NCBI GenBank assembly: GCA_035268685.1
Contig: DATFKK010000111.1
Location: forward strand, 1-64,000
Length of the DNA: 64,000 nt
Direction of reading: 5' to 3'
Origin: Candidatus Krumholzibacteriia bacterium
GTDB lineage: Bacteria; Krumholzibacteriota; Krumholzibacteriia; JAJRXK01
Position 1 is the stretch's first letter. Each line of letters starts with the position of its first letter. Shown piece after piece: positions 1 to 11,485 of this stretch. The translations under genes were made by a program, and so were the position numbers. The notes under the pieces are model-generated. The model was given only the letters and a program-made list of their open reading frames with translations, searched no databases and was not told the origin of the DNA.

Positions 1-1
1 C

Positions 2-1489
2 CTCGGGCGCATCTCGGGGATCGCCACGCACCCGGTCGAGCCGAACACCGCCTTCGCGCTGTTCTCGTTCGCCGGCCGTCCCAAGGTGCTGAAGACCACC
101 GATCTGGGCGACACCTGGACCGATCTCAGCGGGTTCGAGGGCACGCAGACGAGCACGAACGGATTCCCCGACGTGGCCGTCTACGACCTGGTCGTCTTTC
201 CGAACGACACGAACCGGATCTGGGTGGGCACCGAGATCGGCCTGGTCGAGTCGCTCGACGGCGGCGCCACCTGGGCACTGACCGACAGCGGACTGCCGTC
301 GGTGGGCATCTGGAACCTGCGCGTGGTCGAGGACGAGGTCGTGGTCGGCACGCACGGTCGCGGGATCTGGTCGGTCACGCTGCCGGAGCTGGAGGAAGGG
401 CTCACGTTCAACCCGCTGCTCGAGCTCGTCGCCCAGCGGCCCGACGGCATGCTCAGCGTGGACTTCAACCTCCGCTCGGTCTACGACAGCACCGACGTGC
501 TCGTGAACGGGCAGGTGGTCGACAGCTTCGGTCCGAACGAGCGGCGCCAGCTCGAGTCGATCCTCGTGCCGGTGACCCAACCGGGGACGAAGACCGTGAC
601 GGTTCGGGGCGTGAAGGACGGCACCGAGTACACCTCGGTGGATCGTTCGGTCGACGCCCAGGTCTTCGATCCGCCGACCATTCTGTTCTCGACGTCGATC
701 GACGACGGGAGCGACTTCGGACTCGACGGACTGGACGTCGGGACGGCGGCGTCGTTCCAGGGAACGGGTCTGCAGAGTCCGCACCCCTATCCGGACGCCG
801 CGTCGATGGTGGCGGTGCTCTCGCAACCGATCCGGATCCTGGAGTCCTCCCGCCTGGTCTACGACGAGGTCGCCCTGATCGAGCCCGGAGAGCCAGGGGC
901 CGCCTTCGGCCAATTCGGGTTCTGGGACTTCGCGGTGGTGGAGGGCACGATCGACGGGGCGAACTGGGTGCCGCTGATCGACGGCTACGACGCCAATGCC
1001 GATCCGGTGTGGCTCAGTGCGTACAACAACAGTCTGCCCGGAGACGCCTCGATGCTGCGCACGCGCGAGGTGTCGCTGTCCGACGTGTTCCCCGTCGACT
1101 CGAACATCCTGATCCGCTTCCGTCTGAGCAGCGACGGGTTCGTGAACGGATGGGGCTGGTGGGTGGACGACGTACGGGTCGAGGCCGACGCCACCGATGC
1201 CCCGTCGGCGGGCCGCGTGGCGCTCGAGCAGAACGCGCCGAATCCGTTCAACCCCAACACCACGATCGCCTTCTCGTTGCCGCGCCGGGGCCCGGTGAAG
1301 CTGCAGGTCTTCGACGTGCGGGGTCGTCTGGTGCGAACGTTGGTCGACGGGGTCCAGGCCTCCGGTCGCCACAGTGTCGTGTGGGACGGAACCGACGACT
1401 CCGGGATCGGTGCGGCCAGCGGCGTGTATCTCTACCGCCTGACGGCGGCCGGCGATGTGCGGCAGAACAAGATGACCCTCGTCAAGTAG
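2..1489 (+). CDS. Secreted BNR/sortilin-type repeat protein, 5' truncated, with C-terminal sorting module
   Basis: The gene enters from outside the window; the frame is open from base 2, so no start is visible. The first 110 residues carry BNR/Ycf48-like repeats with Asp-box spacing (TTDLGDTWTDLSG, SLDGGATWALTDSG) that normally build a beta-propeller. A middle region of beta-sandwich character follows. The last 80 residues are the FlgD-like T9SS/type-A style module, with APNPFNPNTT, a VRTLVDG strand and a final SGVYLYRL strand. The protein is therefore probably exported and surface-attached; its ligand or substrate is unknown. It is convergent with the histidine kinase that follows. Confidence 0.8.
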   Translation, partial: LGRISGIATHPVEPNTAFALFSFAGRPKVLKTTDLGDTWTDLSGFEGTQTSTNGFPDVAVYDLVVFPNDTNRIWVGTEIGLVESLDGGATWALTDSGLPSVGIWNLRVVEDEVVVGTHGRGIWSVTLPELEEGLTFNPLLELVAQRPDGMLSVDFNLRSVYDSTDVLVNGQVVDSFGPNERRQLESILVPVTQPGTKTVTVRGVKDGTEYTSVDRSVDAQVFDPPTILFSTSIDDGSDFGLDGLDVGTAASFQGTGLQSPHPYPDAASMVAVLSQPIRILESSRLVYDEVALIEPGEPGAAFGQFGFWDFAVVEGTIDGANWVPLIDGYDANADPVWLSAYNNSLPGDASMLRTREVSLSDVFPVDSNILIRFRLSSDGFVNGWGWWVDDVRVEADATDAPSAGRVALEQNAPNPFNPNTTIAFSLPRRGPVKLQVFDVRGRLVRTLVDGVQASGRHSVVWDGTDDSGIGAASGVYLYRLTAAGDVRQNKMTLVK

Positions 1490-1508
1490 GTCCCGAGTGG
1501 CCCTGACC

Positions 1509-1541
1509 AGACGCCCCGTCGGTGGTTCCGGCGGGGCGTCT
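1509..1541. terminator. Hairpin between convergent genes
   Basis: Ten-base arms AGACGCCCCG (1509-1518) and CGGGGCGTCT (1532-1541) are perfectly complementary around a 13-base loop. They sit 20 bases after the stop of the BNR protein and just before the stop of the convergent kinase. There is no T tract on the + side, so this is a probable bidirectional terminator judged from structure only. Confidence 0.5.
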
Positions 1542-1552
1542 CCGTTGCCCGT

Positions 1553-4327
<2,775 letters not shown>

Positions 4328-4452
4328 GCCGTGTTCTCCGGTGCAAGGGGGTGGCCGGCGCGGAGAGGACCGCACTCGACCGTCACCGGGCGCGTACGAG
4401 TGGAATCGTCACGGTTTTCCGGATCTTGAGCCCGGAATCCGGCCGGAACGGA

Positions 4453-5487
4453 TCAGTGGCCCACGATCGCCCGGTGCACGGCACCCAGGATCCGATCGCG
4501 CACCGCCCGGCGCAGAGGTGGGACGACGGTGTCGACCTGCAGGTCGAAGCTTCCCGCGACCGTCACGGAGTCGGTCGCGGCCCCGGCGGCGTCGCGCATC
4601 TCGCCGCGGCCGCTCAGCGCCCCGAGGATCCTCTCGTCGTCGGCCCGGTCGAGGGTCAGGGTGCCGTCGAATCCGACCAGGGACCACATGCCGTCGTTGC
4701 GTTCCTCGGTGTAGACCAGGGTCGCCGCCGGTTCCGCATCGCCGAGCGACAGCGTGAAGGGAACACCGACCGGTGCGTCGTCGGGAATCGTCAGGACCAC
4801 GCTCTGTGTGGGTCCGGGCGGGAAGTTGCGGCCGGTGATCGTCCAGGCGCCGCCGGAGGAGCGGGCCACCTGGACGATGCGTTCGTCGAGCAACAGGGAC
4901 GGCAGACCGTCGCTGTCCTCGATCGTCATCGAGAACTCCCCCAATGGGGGCTGTGTTCCCATGGTGTCGCACCCGGCGATGCTGTCCGAGATGCGGATCG
5001 CGTCGCCGACGAGTTCCTCGCACGTGCGATCGAAGAGATCGCCGCATTCGAGGGAAGTGGTGAAGTCGTAGTGCCCGGTGAACGCGTAGGAGTTCGCGTC
5101 GTCGTCGAGAGCCACCTCGACCTCGGCGGAGAACCCGATGGTGCATTCACCGAAGTCCGTGGTTCCGTCGCACGAGAGGAAGAGGGTGCGCCCGTTCCAG
5201 GTCTCGGTGCACTGGTCGCTGTATTCGTCGAACTGCTCGAAGAGATGGGTCTGGTCCGGGCACACGAGGACGGTGTCGACGGTCGTGGAGCGCAGGAGCA
5301 GTCTCGCCGGCTCGTCTCCGCAGGGTGAGGTGGTGGTGGTCTGTTCCCAGACGCCCTGCCACTGCTGGGGGACCTCGTCGGGGGTCGGACCGGTGCCGCC
5401 GTCGTCGTCGTCGTCGCAGCCGGCGGTCATGACGACGAGCGAACAGAAGAGGACGGCGAGAAACGTCGATGCCGAGCGCGTGTTCAT
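4453..5487 (-). CDS. Lipoprotein of unknown function
   Basis: 344 residues begin with a signal peptide and lipobox (VVMTAGC), followed by an Asp-rich linker (CDDDDDGGTG) typical of exported lipoproteins in this lineage. The rest is predicted beta-rich with several Cys that could form disulfides (SPCGDEPAR, DQCTETW, GECTIGF). I recognise no family. A GGAGG sits 9 bases before the ATG. An open frame extends upstream through the neighbouring gene but is antisense-like in composition and was not used. It lies between the kinase gene and the barrel gene on the same strand. Confidence 0.75.
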   Translation of the reverse strand: MNTRSASTFLAVLFCSLVVMTAGCDDDDDGGTGPTPDEVPQQWQGVWEQTTTTSPCGDEPARLLLRSTTVDTVLVCPDQTHLFEQFDEYSDQCTETWNGRTLFLSCDGTTDFGECTIGFSAEVEVALDDDANSYAFTGHYDFTTSLECGDLFDRTCEELVGDAIRISDSIAGCDTMGTQPPLGEFSMTIEDSDGLPSLLLDERIVQVARSSGGAWTITGRNFPPGPTQSVVLTIPDDAPVGVPFTLSLGDAEPAATLVYTEERNDGMWSLVGFDGTLTLDRADDERILGALSGRGEMRDAAGAATDSVTVAGSFDLQVDTVVPPLRRAVRDRILGAVHRAIVGH

Positions 5488-5618
5488 GACGGACAGCCTC
5501 CGAGGACGATACGGAACGTGTCCGGTCAGACTCGCAGAGCCCGCGACCTCGTACGCCGGGGCCGTCACCCAGGCAGGGGTGGGTGATCGTCGGGAAGGGA
5601 CACCGGCGGATCGCGTGG

Positions 5619-6821
5619 TCAGAAACGCACCTGTGCCTGGACGTTCGCACCGCCGAAGTCCTGGGGGTCGGGTTCGTGGCTGATCAGCGCACGGAACCAC
5701 CCGCGGTCGTCGAACGCCAGCGTCCACCCCAGGGAGAGCTTCGCGGCGACGGCGTCGCGGTCGGGCCCGTACAGGTCGGAGGCCGGGGTGGTGGTCCACT
5801 CGTGGTCGGTTCCCATCCATCCGAGGTCGATCCAGTGACCGCCACCGAGGGACCGCTCGACGAAGACGCCGCCCAGGAACTCGTCGCGGTCGTGTGTGAT
5901 GCGGCCCAGGTCGTTCTCGTACTCCATCGCGTGGAGCTGGCCGCGGATCCTCCAGTGCCGGCTCAGATCCTCTTCCCAGGCCAGGCGCACGTGACGCCAG
6001 CGGCTGTCCTGGCGATGGCCCGGCGTGGGTTCGACGCCGGGAGGTGGGGCGTCGAGCTCCTCGAAGTCGCGGTGCTCGACGCGCAGTTCGACGATCCGTC
6101 CGGTCTCGCGGTAGCGGAGGGCATGACTCGACCAGCTGCGTTCGCGCCGCAGGAAGGCGCGGTCGGGGGAACGAGACCGATCCGGGAATCGCCGCTCGGA
6201 GGGGCTGAGTACGGTCCCTTCGCTCGAAACGCTCCACCGTCCACGTTCGAAGTGGGCGGCCCAGGTGGGGCCGTCGGCCTCCTCCTCCAGGGTGGCGTCC
6301 AGGTCGTTCTTCTCCCCGTACAGGAAGTCGTCGCGACGCCAGCCGGCGCGCAGGTAGTTGCGGCGCGAGGCGTCCGTCCACACCAGCCCCGGGACGACGT
6401 CCAGGTCTGCCTTGTCCGAGGTGGGGTGTGTGACGATCTCGGCGCCGAAGCGACCCCACGGCGTGGCGAGGTTGCCGACCTCGATTCCCAACCAGTTCTG
6501 CCGCTCCGGACCGTCGAGGTGGGGGCTGGCGGTCCAGTCGAGACGGTAGAGGAAGCGGAAGTGGTCGCCGACCGCTTCGGCTGCCTCGACCCGTACCAGC
6601 GTGGCGAGGTCGTTCGTCGAGATGCTGCCGATGGTGGCCTGGAGTCCGCCGTGTCTCATGCGATGGCGTTCCCACGCCGCCTGCCAGCGCAGGGGCAGCG
6701 AGTAGTTCACCAGCGGGTGCAGATAGAAGAGGTCGGCCGGAGCGTCGAAGCGCGTCGGTTGCGCCCCGGCGGGAGGAGCGAGGACGACGACGGTGGCGAG
6801 TGTGAGCAGGAGTGATCGCAT
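5619..6821 (-). CDS. Secreted outer-membrane barrel-like protein, unknown function
   Basis: 400 residues begin with a signal peptide (MRSLLLTLATVVVLAPPAGA, cleavage near residue 20). The remainder is rich in alternating aromatic/polar strands (for example ELRVEHRDFEEL, WIDLGWMGTDHEW) and ends VQAQVRF, a terminal Phe as in outer-membrane beta-barrels. I cannot assign a family. The chosen ATG begins the signal peptide; upstream in-frame codons overlap the divergent monooxygenase gene and are rejected. The Shine-Dalgarno is weak. Confidence 0.7.
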   Translation of the reverse strand: MRSLLLTLATVVVLAPPAGAQPTRFDAPADLFYLHPLVNYSLPLRWQAAWERHRMRHGGLQATIGSISTNDLATLVRVEAAEAVGDHFRFLYRLDWTASPHLDGPERQNWLGIEVGNLATPWGRFGAEIVTHPTSDKADLDVVPGLVWTDASRRNYLRAGWRRDDFLYGEKNDLDATLEEEADGPTWAAHFERGRWSVSSEGTVLSPSERRFPDRSRSPDRAFLRRERSWSSHALRYRETGRIVELRVEHRDFEELDAPPPGVEPTPGHRQDSRWRHVRLAWEEDLSRHWRIRGQLHAMEYENDLGRITHDRDEFLGGVFVERSLGGGHWIDLGWMGTDHEWTTTPASDLYGPDRDAVAAKLSLGWTLAFDDRGWFRALISHEPDPQDFGGANVQAQVRF

Positions 6822-6941
6822 CGTGCCGTGGGATCGCGGGGGTCGGGAGCTTGGACTTCGGCTACACTGCGCCGCACAGTCTACGCGAGGATCGGCGGAC
6901 GGCGCCGCTGCTTCGCCTTCTCCCCCCCGAGGAGCTCGACC

Positions 6942-7229
6942 ATGGCCCTGACGATCGTGGCCCAGTTCCAGGCGCGCCCCGGCATGGAAGCCGAACTCGA
7001 GACGGCGCTGAAGATGCTGATCCTCCCGACCCGGGCCGAGTCGGGATGCGAGGTGTACGAGTTGCACCGATCGCTCGAGCAGCCGGGCTTCTTCCACTTC
7101 CACGAGATCTGGAGTGCGGATTCGTACTGGGAGGCCCACATGCGGTCACCGCACATCCGCGAGTTCACGACGCGGTCGGAGGAACTCGTGGCGGAGTCGC
7201 GGATCCTGCAGCTGGAGCCCGTGGGCTGA
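6942..7229 (+). CDS. Antibiotic biosynthesis monooxygenase (ABM)-fold protein
   Basis: This small 95-residue protein of the dimeric alpha-beta barrel ABM family starts MALTIVAQFQARPGMEAEL and contains ESGCEVYELHRS and the family-typical FHFHEIW with a following AHMRSPHIREF segment. Relatives act on quinones or haem, or remain uncharacterised; the exact substrate cannot be inferred. GAGGAG precedes the ATG by about 7 bases. A 16-base perfect palindrome follows the stop at 7232-7247 and may end the transcript. It is divergent from the barrel gene. Confidence 0.85.
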   Translation: MALTIVAQFQARPGMEAELETALKMLILPTRAESGCEVYELHRSLEQPGFFHFHEIWSADSYWEAHMRSPHIREFTTRSEELVAESRILQLEPVG

Positions 7230-7231
7230 TC

Positions 7232-7247
7232 CCGGACGGCCGTCCGG
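7232..7247. terminator. 16-base palindrome after the ABM gene
   Basis: CCGGACGGCCGTCCGG is a perfect inverted repeat starting 3 bases after the stop codon. There is no T tract and no loop, so it could equally be a protein-binding site. Confidence 0.3.
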
Positions 7248-7338
7248 AGGTCTCGAAATCGAAATGGCGGATGCGGTCTCGGGGCTCTTATGTGGACGTG
7301 AGTATCCGAATTTAGTCCCGAAGGCCGCGAGGTCCGCC

Positions 7339-8049
7339 ATGCTCCGCCAGGTCATCCGGATCGACGAAGAAGCGTGCGACGGCTGTGGGGAGTGCGTCCC
7401 CGCCTGCCACGAAGGCGCGATCGAGATCATCGACGGCAAGGCCCGTCTGGTCGACGATCGCTTCTGCGACGGGCTGGGCGATTGTCTCGGGGAATGCCCG
7501 CAGGGCGCGATCACGCTCGAGACACGCGATGCCGTGGCCTTCGACGAAGCGGCGGTCGCAGCCCGCGTTTCCACCCGCCCCTTCGCACCCGCGCCGTGCG
7601 CGTGTCCGGGAACGGCGGCGCAGGAACTGGAGCGCGAGCCGGCTCCCGGTCGCGGCTCGGACCGTGTCACCAGCCAACTCGGCCAGTGGCCGGTCCAGTT
7701 GCGGTTGCTGAATCCCGCGGCGCCGTACCTGGCCGACAGCGAGTTGCTGCTCTGCGCCGACTGCGTTCCGTTCGCGGTCCCCGACTTCCACGCGGACTAC
7801 CTACGCGAGCGGACCGTCGCGGTGTCGTGTCCGAAGCTCGACGACCTACCGGAGATCGCGACCCGATTGGCCGCGATCCTGGCGCAGGCGCGACCGCGGA
7901 AGGTCGTGGTGGCACGGATGACGGTGCCCTGTTGCGGCGGTCTTCTCGAAGCTGCACGGGCGGCACGCACGCGTGTGGGGTCGGACGTGCCGATCGAGGT
8001 CCACACGCTCGATCCGCGTGGCGAGCGGGTCGAGACGTCGAGGCTCTGA
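7339..8049 (+). CDS. 4Fe-4S ferredoxin-type protein with Cys-rich C-terminal domain
   Basis: 236 residues. The N-terminus has a canonical cluster motif CDGCGECVPAC followed by the modified second motif FCDGLGDCLGECP, in which the Cys spacing differs from classical 2[4Fe-4S] ferredoxins. The C-terminal domain has LLCADCVPF, VSCPKLDD and VPCCGGL, so up to six more Cys may bind metal or do redox chemistry. Such proteins resemble electron-transfer partners found near hybrid-cluster or nitrogen-oxide enzymes; that role is inference. The start is the ATG with GAGG 6 bases upstream. It is followed after about 100 bases by a multihaem cytochrome gene. Confidence 0.85.
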   Translation: MLRQVIRIDEEACDGCGECVPACHEGAIEIIDGKARLVDDRFCDGLGDCLGECPQGAITLETRDAVAFDEAAVAARVSTRPFAPAPCACPGTAAQELEREPAPGRGSDRVTSQLGQWPVQLRLLNPAAPYLADSELLLCADCVPFAVPDFHADYLRERTVAVSCPKLDDLPEIATRLAAILAQARPRKVVVARMTVPCCGGLLEAARAARTRVGSDVPIEVHTLDPRGERVETSRL

Positions 8050-8152
8050 AGCTGTCGCGCGTTTCACAGGACACGATATCACACTATGTCCACGCCATCC
8101 TCCCTCCTACCATACCGGAATTGGTTTCGACGCATCATCGGAAGGTGTCCTC

Positions 8153-9670
8153 TTGAACGACGAGTCTCCTCGCGCGAACGACCACGGGAGCGGCGGTAGC
8201 CGGCGCAGCTCGACCATCTCGCTGTTCGCCAATCCCATCTCCGTGGTCGGCCTCTGGATCGCCGGCGTCTCCTTCGTGGTGACGCTGCTGCTCATGGCGA
8301 TCGAGATGACCTCGAGCAGCCACAACCCCTACCTCGGGATCATCACGTTCGTGGTGTTGCCGGTGTTCATGGGGCTCGGGATCGTGGTCGCGATCTTCGG
8401 CGCGCTCCGCGAGCGTCGGCGCCGCGCCCGCGGCGAGGACGACGCCCACTGGCCGGTCCTCGACCTGAACGCAGCGCGCCAGCGGCGGGCCCTGGCGTGG
8501 ATCTCCGCGGCCGCGGTCGTCTTCCTCGGCCTGTCGGCCTTCGGGAGCCTGAAGGCCTACGAGTACACCGAGACCAACGAGTTCTGCGGCACCGTCTGCC
8601 ACACGGTCATGGAGCCGGAGTACACGGCCTACCAGCACTCGGCCCACTCGCGCGTGCCGTGCGTGGACTGCCACATCGGTCCGGGCGCCGAGTGGTTCGT
8701 GCGGTCGAAGATCAGCGGCGCGTACCAGGTGTACGCGGTGGCCGCCGACGTCTACCCGCGTCCGATCCACACTCCGATCAAGAACCTCCGCCCGTCGCAG
8801 GACACCTGCGAGAACTGCCACTGGCCGCAGAAGTTCTTCGGCGACACCTACATCACGCGCAACTACTACCTGACCGACGAGGAGAACTCCCACACCCGGC
8901 TCGATCTCATGCTCCGCGTCGGCGGTGGCGATGGCCGCGAGGGCCCGCGCGAGGGCATCCACTGGCACATGAACATCGCCAACGACATCGAGTACGTCGC
9001 CGCCGACGAGCGCCGCCAGAAGATCGACTGGTTCCGCGTCACCCGGCTCGACGGCTCGGTGAGCACCTACGTGCGCGAGGGCAGTGGGTTGCCGCACGAC
9101 GAGCCGCCCGAGGGCGAGGTGCGCTCGATGGACTGCATCGACTGCCACAACCGGCCGTCACACCGCTTCCTGCCGCCCCAGGTCGCCATGAACGCGGCGA
9201 TGGCCCGCGGGGAGATCTCGACCGATCTGGCCGGGATCAAGGGGCTCGGGGTGGAGATCCTCGAGGACGAGTACCAGTCCAAGGACGAGGCCCTGGAGGT
9301 GATCGAGACCACGCTCCGGGACGAATACGCCGACGCCGACCACGCCGGACTGGTCGCGCCGGCGGTCCGCGCGATCCAGGAGATCTACCGGGTCAACTAC
9401 TTCCCTCAGATGAAGACCAACTGGAAGGCCTTCCCCGAGAACACCGGTCACATGTGGGCGCCCGGCTGCTTCCGCTGCCACAACGGTGACCACGTGAACG
9501 AGGCCGGTGAGTCGCTCACCCGCGATTGCAACGCCTGCCACGTGATCCTGGCCGAGCAGCCGCCGCAGGGTGACCAGATGATGTCGCTGGTCGGCGTGGA
9601 CTTCCAGCACCCCGAGGACATCGGGGAGCTCTGGCGCGACATGAGCTGCGTGGAGTGCCACGCGCCCTGA
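8153..9670 (+). CDS. NapC/NirT-type seven-haem membrane cytochrome c
   Basis: 505 residues. Three hydrophobic segments lie in the first 140 residues (NPISVVGLWIAGVSFVV, FVVLPVFMGLGIVVAIFG, ISAAAVVFLGLSAFG). The periplasmic haem domain follows: CGTVCH with three residues between the Cys, then CVDCH, CENCH, CIDCH, CFRCH, CNACH and CVECH, making seven potential haem-c sites. The family passes electrons from membrane quinol to periplasmic reductases; no terminal reductase gene is adjacent. The start is TTG at 8153, chosen because GGAAGG lies 7 bases before it and the upstream open frame is not protein-like. The stop is one base from the convergent amidase stop. Confidence 0.93.
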   Translation: MNDESPRANDHGSGGSRRSSTISLFANPISVVGLWIAGVSFVVTLLLMAIEMTSSSHNPYLGIITFVVLPVFMGLGIVVAIFGALRERRRRARGEDDAHWPVLDLNAARQRRALAWISAAAVVFLGLSAFGSLKAYEYTETNEFCGTVCHTVMEPEYTAYQHSAHSRVPCVDCHIGPGAEWFVRSKISGAYQVYAVAADVYPRPIHTPIKNLRPSQDTCENCHWPQKFFGDTYITRNYYLTDEENSHTRLDLMLRVGGGDGREGPREGIHWHMNIANDIEYVAADERRQKIDWFRVTRLDGSVSTYVREGSGLPHDEPPEGEVRSMDCIDCHNRPSHRFLPPQVAMNAAMARGEISTDLAGIKGLGVEILEDEYQSKDEALEVIETTLRDEYADADHAGLVAPAVRAIQEIYRVNYFPQMKTNWKAFPENTGHMWAPGCFRCHNGDHVNEAGESLTRDCNACHVILAEQPPQGDQMMSLVGVDFQHPEDIGELWRDMSCVECHAP

Positions 9671-9671
9671 A

Positions 9672-11414
9672 TCAGAGTCGAGGTCTCTTCAGATGGAAGT
9701 CGGTCGCGCCCTGGTAGATCGAGGCCAGGGCGACGATCGCCGGTTCCCCGTAGTTGCGGCCGATGAAGGTGATGCTCGTCGGAGTTCCGTCTTCACGGAA
9801 TCCGTTGGGCAGGACCACGCACGGGTGGCCGGTGAGGTTCGTGATCAACAGTGACGGCCCGGCGAACGCGGGGGCGACGTAGCCGTCGAGGTCGCCGAGT
9901 GCGTCCTCGAAGGCGCGCATGAGCTGCGTGCGGGCCCGCTGCGCCTGCACGTACTGCACCCCCGGGACCAGTTGCGCCGCGCGGAACACGTTCGGCCAGG
10001 CGTTCACGACCTGCCGCACGAGTTCGTCGTCACGATCGGTGCGGGTGAGCTCGTCGAAGGCGGCGGCGCCCTCGACCTGCAGGACGACCAGCATGGCGCC
10101 CACCGGCATCTCGGGAAAGGTCATCGGCTCGAACTCGATGCCCCGGTCACGGAGCACGTCGAGCGTCGCGCGATCGAAGGTGGCACCCTCGTAGTCGTTG
10201 GCGAAGTTCTCCTCGGCGGCGCCGAAGCGAAGCTTCCGCATGGAGAAATCCGACGTCCCGCGCCAGTCGAGCGGTGCGGTCACCGACTCGGGATCCCCTT
10301 CGTGCGCCCCGTGGATCGCCTCGAGCACGAAGGCCGTGTCCTGCACGTTGCGGGCGATGGGGCCGATCTTGTCCATGCTCCAGGTGAGTGCCATGCAGCC
10401 GGTGCGCGGCACGCGGCCGAAGGTCGGGCGCAGTCCCGTGGCGCCGCAGCGCGAACAGGGCGAGACGATCGACCCGAGGGTCTCGGTACCGAGCGCGAAG
10501 GGCAGGGCGCCGGCGGCGACGGCCGAGGCGCTGCCCGCCGAGCTGCCGCTGCTGCCCTGCTCGGGATTCCAGGGATTGCGCGTGGTCTCGCGGAACCAGA
10601 CGTCACCCCAGGCCAGCGCGCCGACCGCGGTCTTGGCCACGAGCACCGCGCCCGCTTCCTCCAGCCGGCGTACGACCTCGGCGTCGTCGTCGAAGGTCCG
10701 GGTCTCGTAGGGCTTCGCGCCCCAGGTGGTGCGTGCGCCGCGCGCGGCGAGCAGGTCCTTGGCGCCGTAGGGAATGCCGTGCAGCGGACCGCGCCACTTG
10801 CCCACGCGCTGCTCCTCGTCGAGCACGGCCGCGAACTCGCGGGCGCGGTCGGCGGTGCGGTCGATCACGAAGTGCAGCGTGGGGTCGAGTTCCACCAGTC
10901 GGGCCAGCGACGCCTCGACCAGATCGCTCGGCTTCAGCTGCCGACGACGGATCCACTCCGACAGGTGCTCGATCGGAGAGAACAGCAGCTCGATCTCGTC
11001 GGTCGGCGGTGTGCGCGGACGATCGCCGAAGATCGCGCCGCGCAGGGTCTCGGCCGGGTCCTGGGCGCGGTTCTTCGCCGAGCCCGAGACGTACGAGACC
11101 TTCTCCGGGTCGTCGTACAGCGGGCGGAAGCCCAGGGCGGGTGGGACCTCGTTCGGGATCGCCAGGGCGCGAATCGTCTGCAGGCTCTCGACCTGGTCGG
11201 TCACCGACTCGCGCATGAGCTCGCGCTCGGCGTCGGTGAACTCGAGTCCGGCCAGGATCTCGGCGCGGCGGATGACCTCGGCCGCGATCGCTTCGTCGGC
11301 CGCTTCCTCTTCGGCCTGCGCGCGGAGCAGATCGGGTGCGAGCGCGGCGGCCAGGGTGAGGGCCGCGGTGCGACCGAGGAAGGTACGGCGGGACGTGGTC
11401 GGGTTCGGATTCAT
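9672..11414 (-). CDS. Tat-exported amidase-signature family hydrolase
   Basis: 580 residues. The N-terminus has a twin-arginine signal (TTSRRTFLGRTAALTLAAAL). The amidase-signature domain shows the Ser-cisSer-Lys triad: Lys near 219 in GIPYGAKDLLA, the Gly/Ser stretch GSSGSSAGSASAVAAG near 287-302, and the nucleophile region TETLGSIVSP near 315. An unusual PCSRCG follows where most relatives have an aromatic/Gly-rich turn. Family members hydrolyse amide bonds of varied substrates, so the substrate is unknown. Export via Tat suggests a periplasmic role. About 130 residues precede the catalytic domain, longer than in simple amidases. Confidence 0.92.
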   Translation of the reverse strand: MNPNPTTSRRTFLGRTAALTLAAALAPDLLRAQAEEEAADEAIAAEVIRRAEILAGLEFTDAERELMRESVTDQVESLQTIRALAIPNEVPPALGFRPLYDDPEKVSYVSGSAKNRAQDPAETLRGAIFGDRPRTPPTDEIELLFSPIEHLSEWIRRRQLKPSDLVEASLARLVELDPTLHFVIDRTADRAREFAAVLDEEQRVGKWRGPLHGIPYGAKDLLAARGARTTWGAKPYETRTFDDDAEVVRRLEEAGAVLVAKTAVGALAWGDVWFRETTRNPWNPEQGSSGSSAGSASAVAAGALPFALGTETLGSIVSPCSRCGATGLRPTFGRVPRTGCMALTWSMDKIGPIARNVQDTAFVLEAIHGAHEGDPESVTAPLDWRGTSDFSMRKLRFGAAEENFANDYEGATFDRATLDVLRDRGIEFEPMTFPEMPVGAMLVVLQVEGAAAFDELTRTDRDDELVRQVVNAWPNVFRAAQLVPGVQYVQAQRARTQLMRAFEDALGDLDGYVAPAFAGPSLLITNLTGHPCVVLPNGFREDGTPTSITFIGRNYGEPAIVALASIYQGATDFHLKRPRL

Positions 11415-11485
11415 CGCGGCGCGCTCCGGGCGAGGGACGGTGCGCGCGATCATACGGCGCCGGCTCGACCGGCTCAACGCAGCGT

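Noticed and set aside
5488-6675. N-terminal 395-codon extension of the lipoprotein gene
   Set aside because: It is Arg/Pro-rich antisense-type sequence over the barrel gene; the lipobox at 5487 gives the real start.
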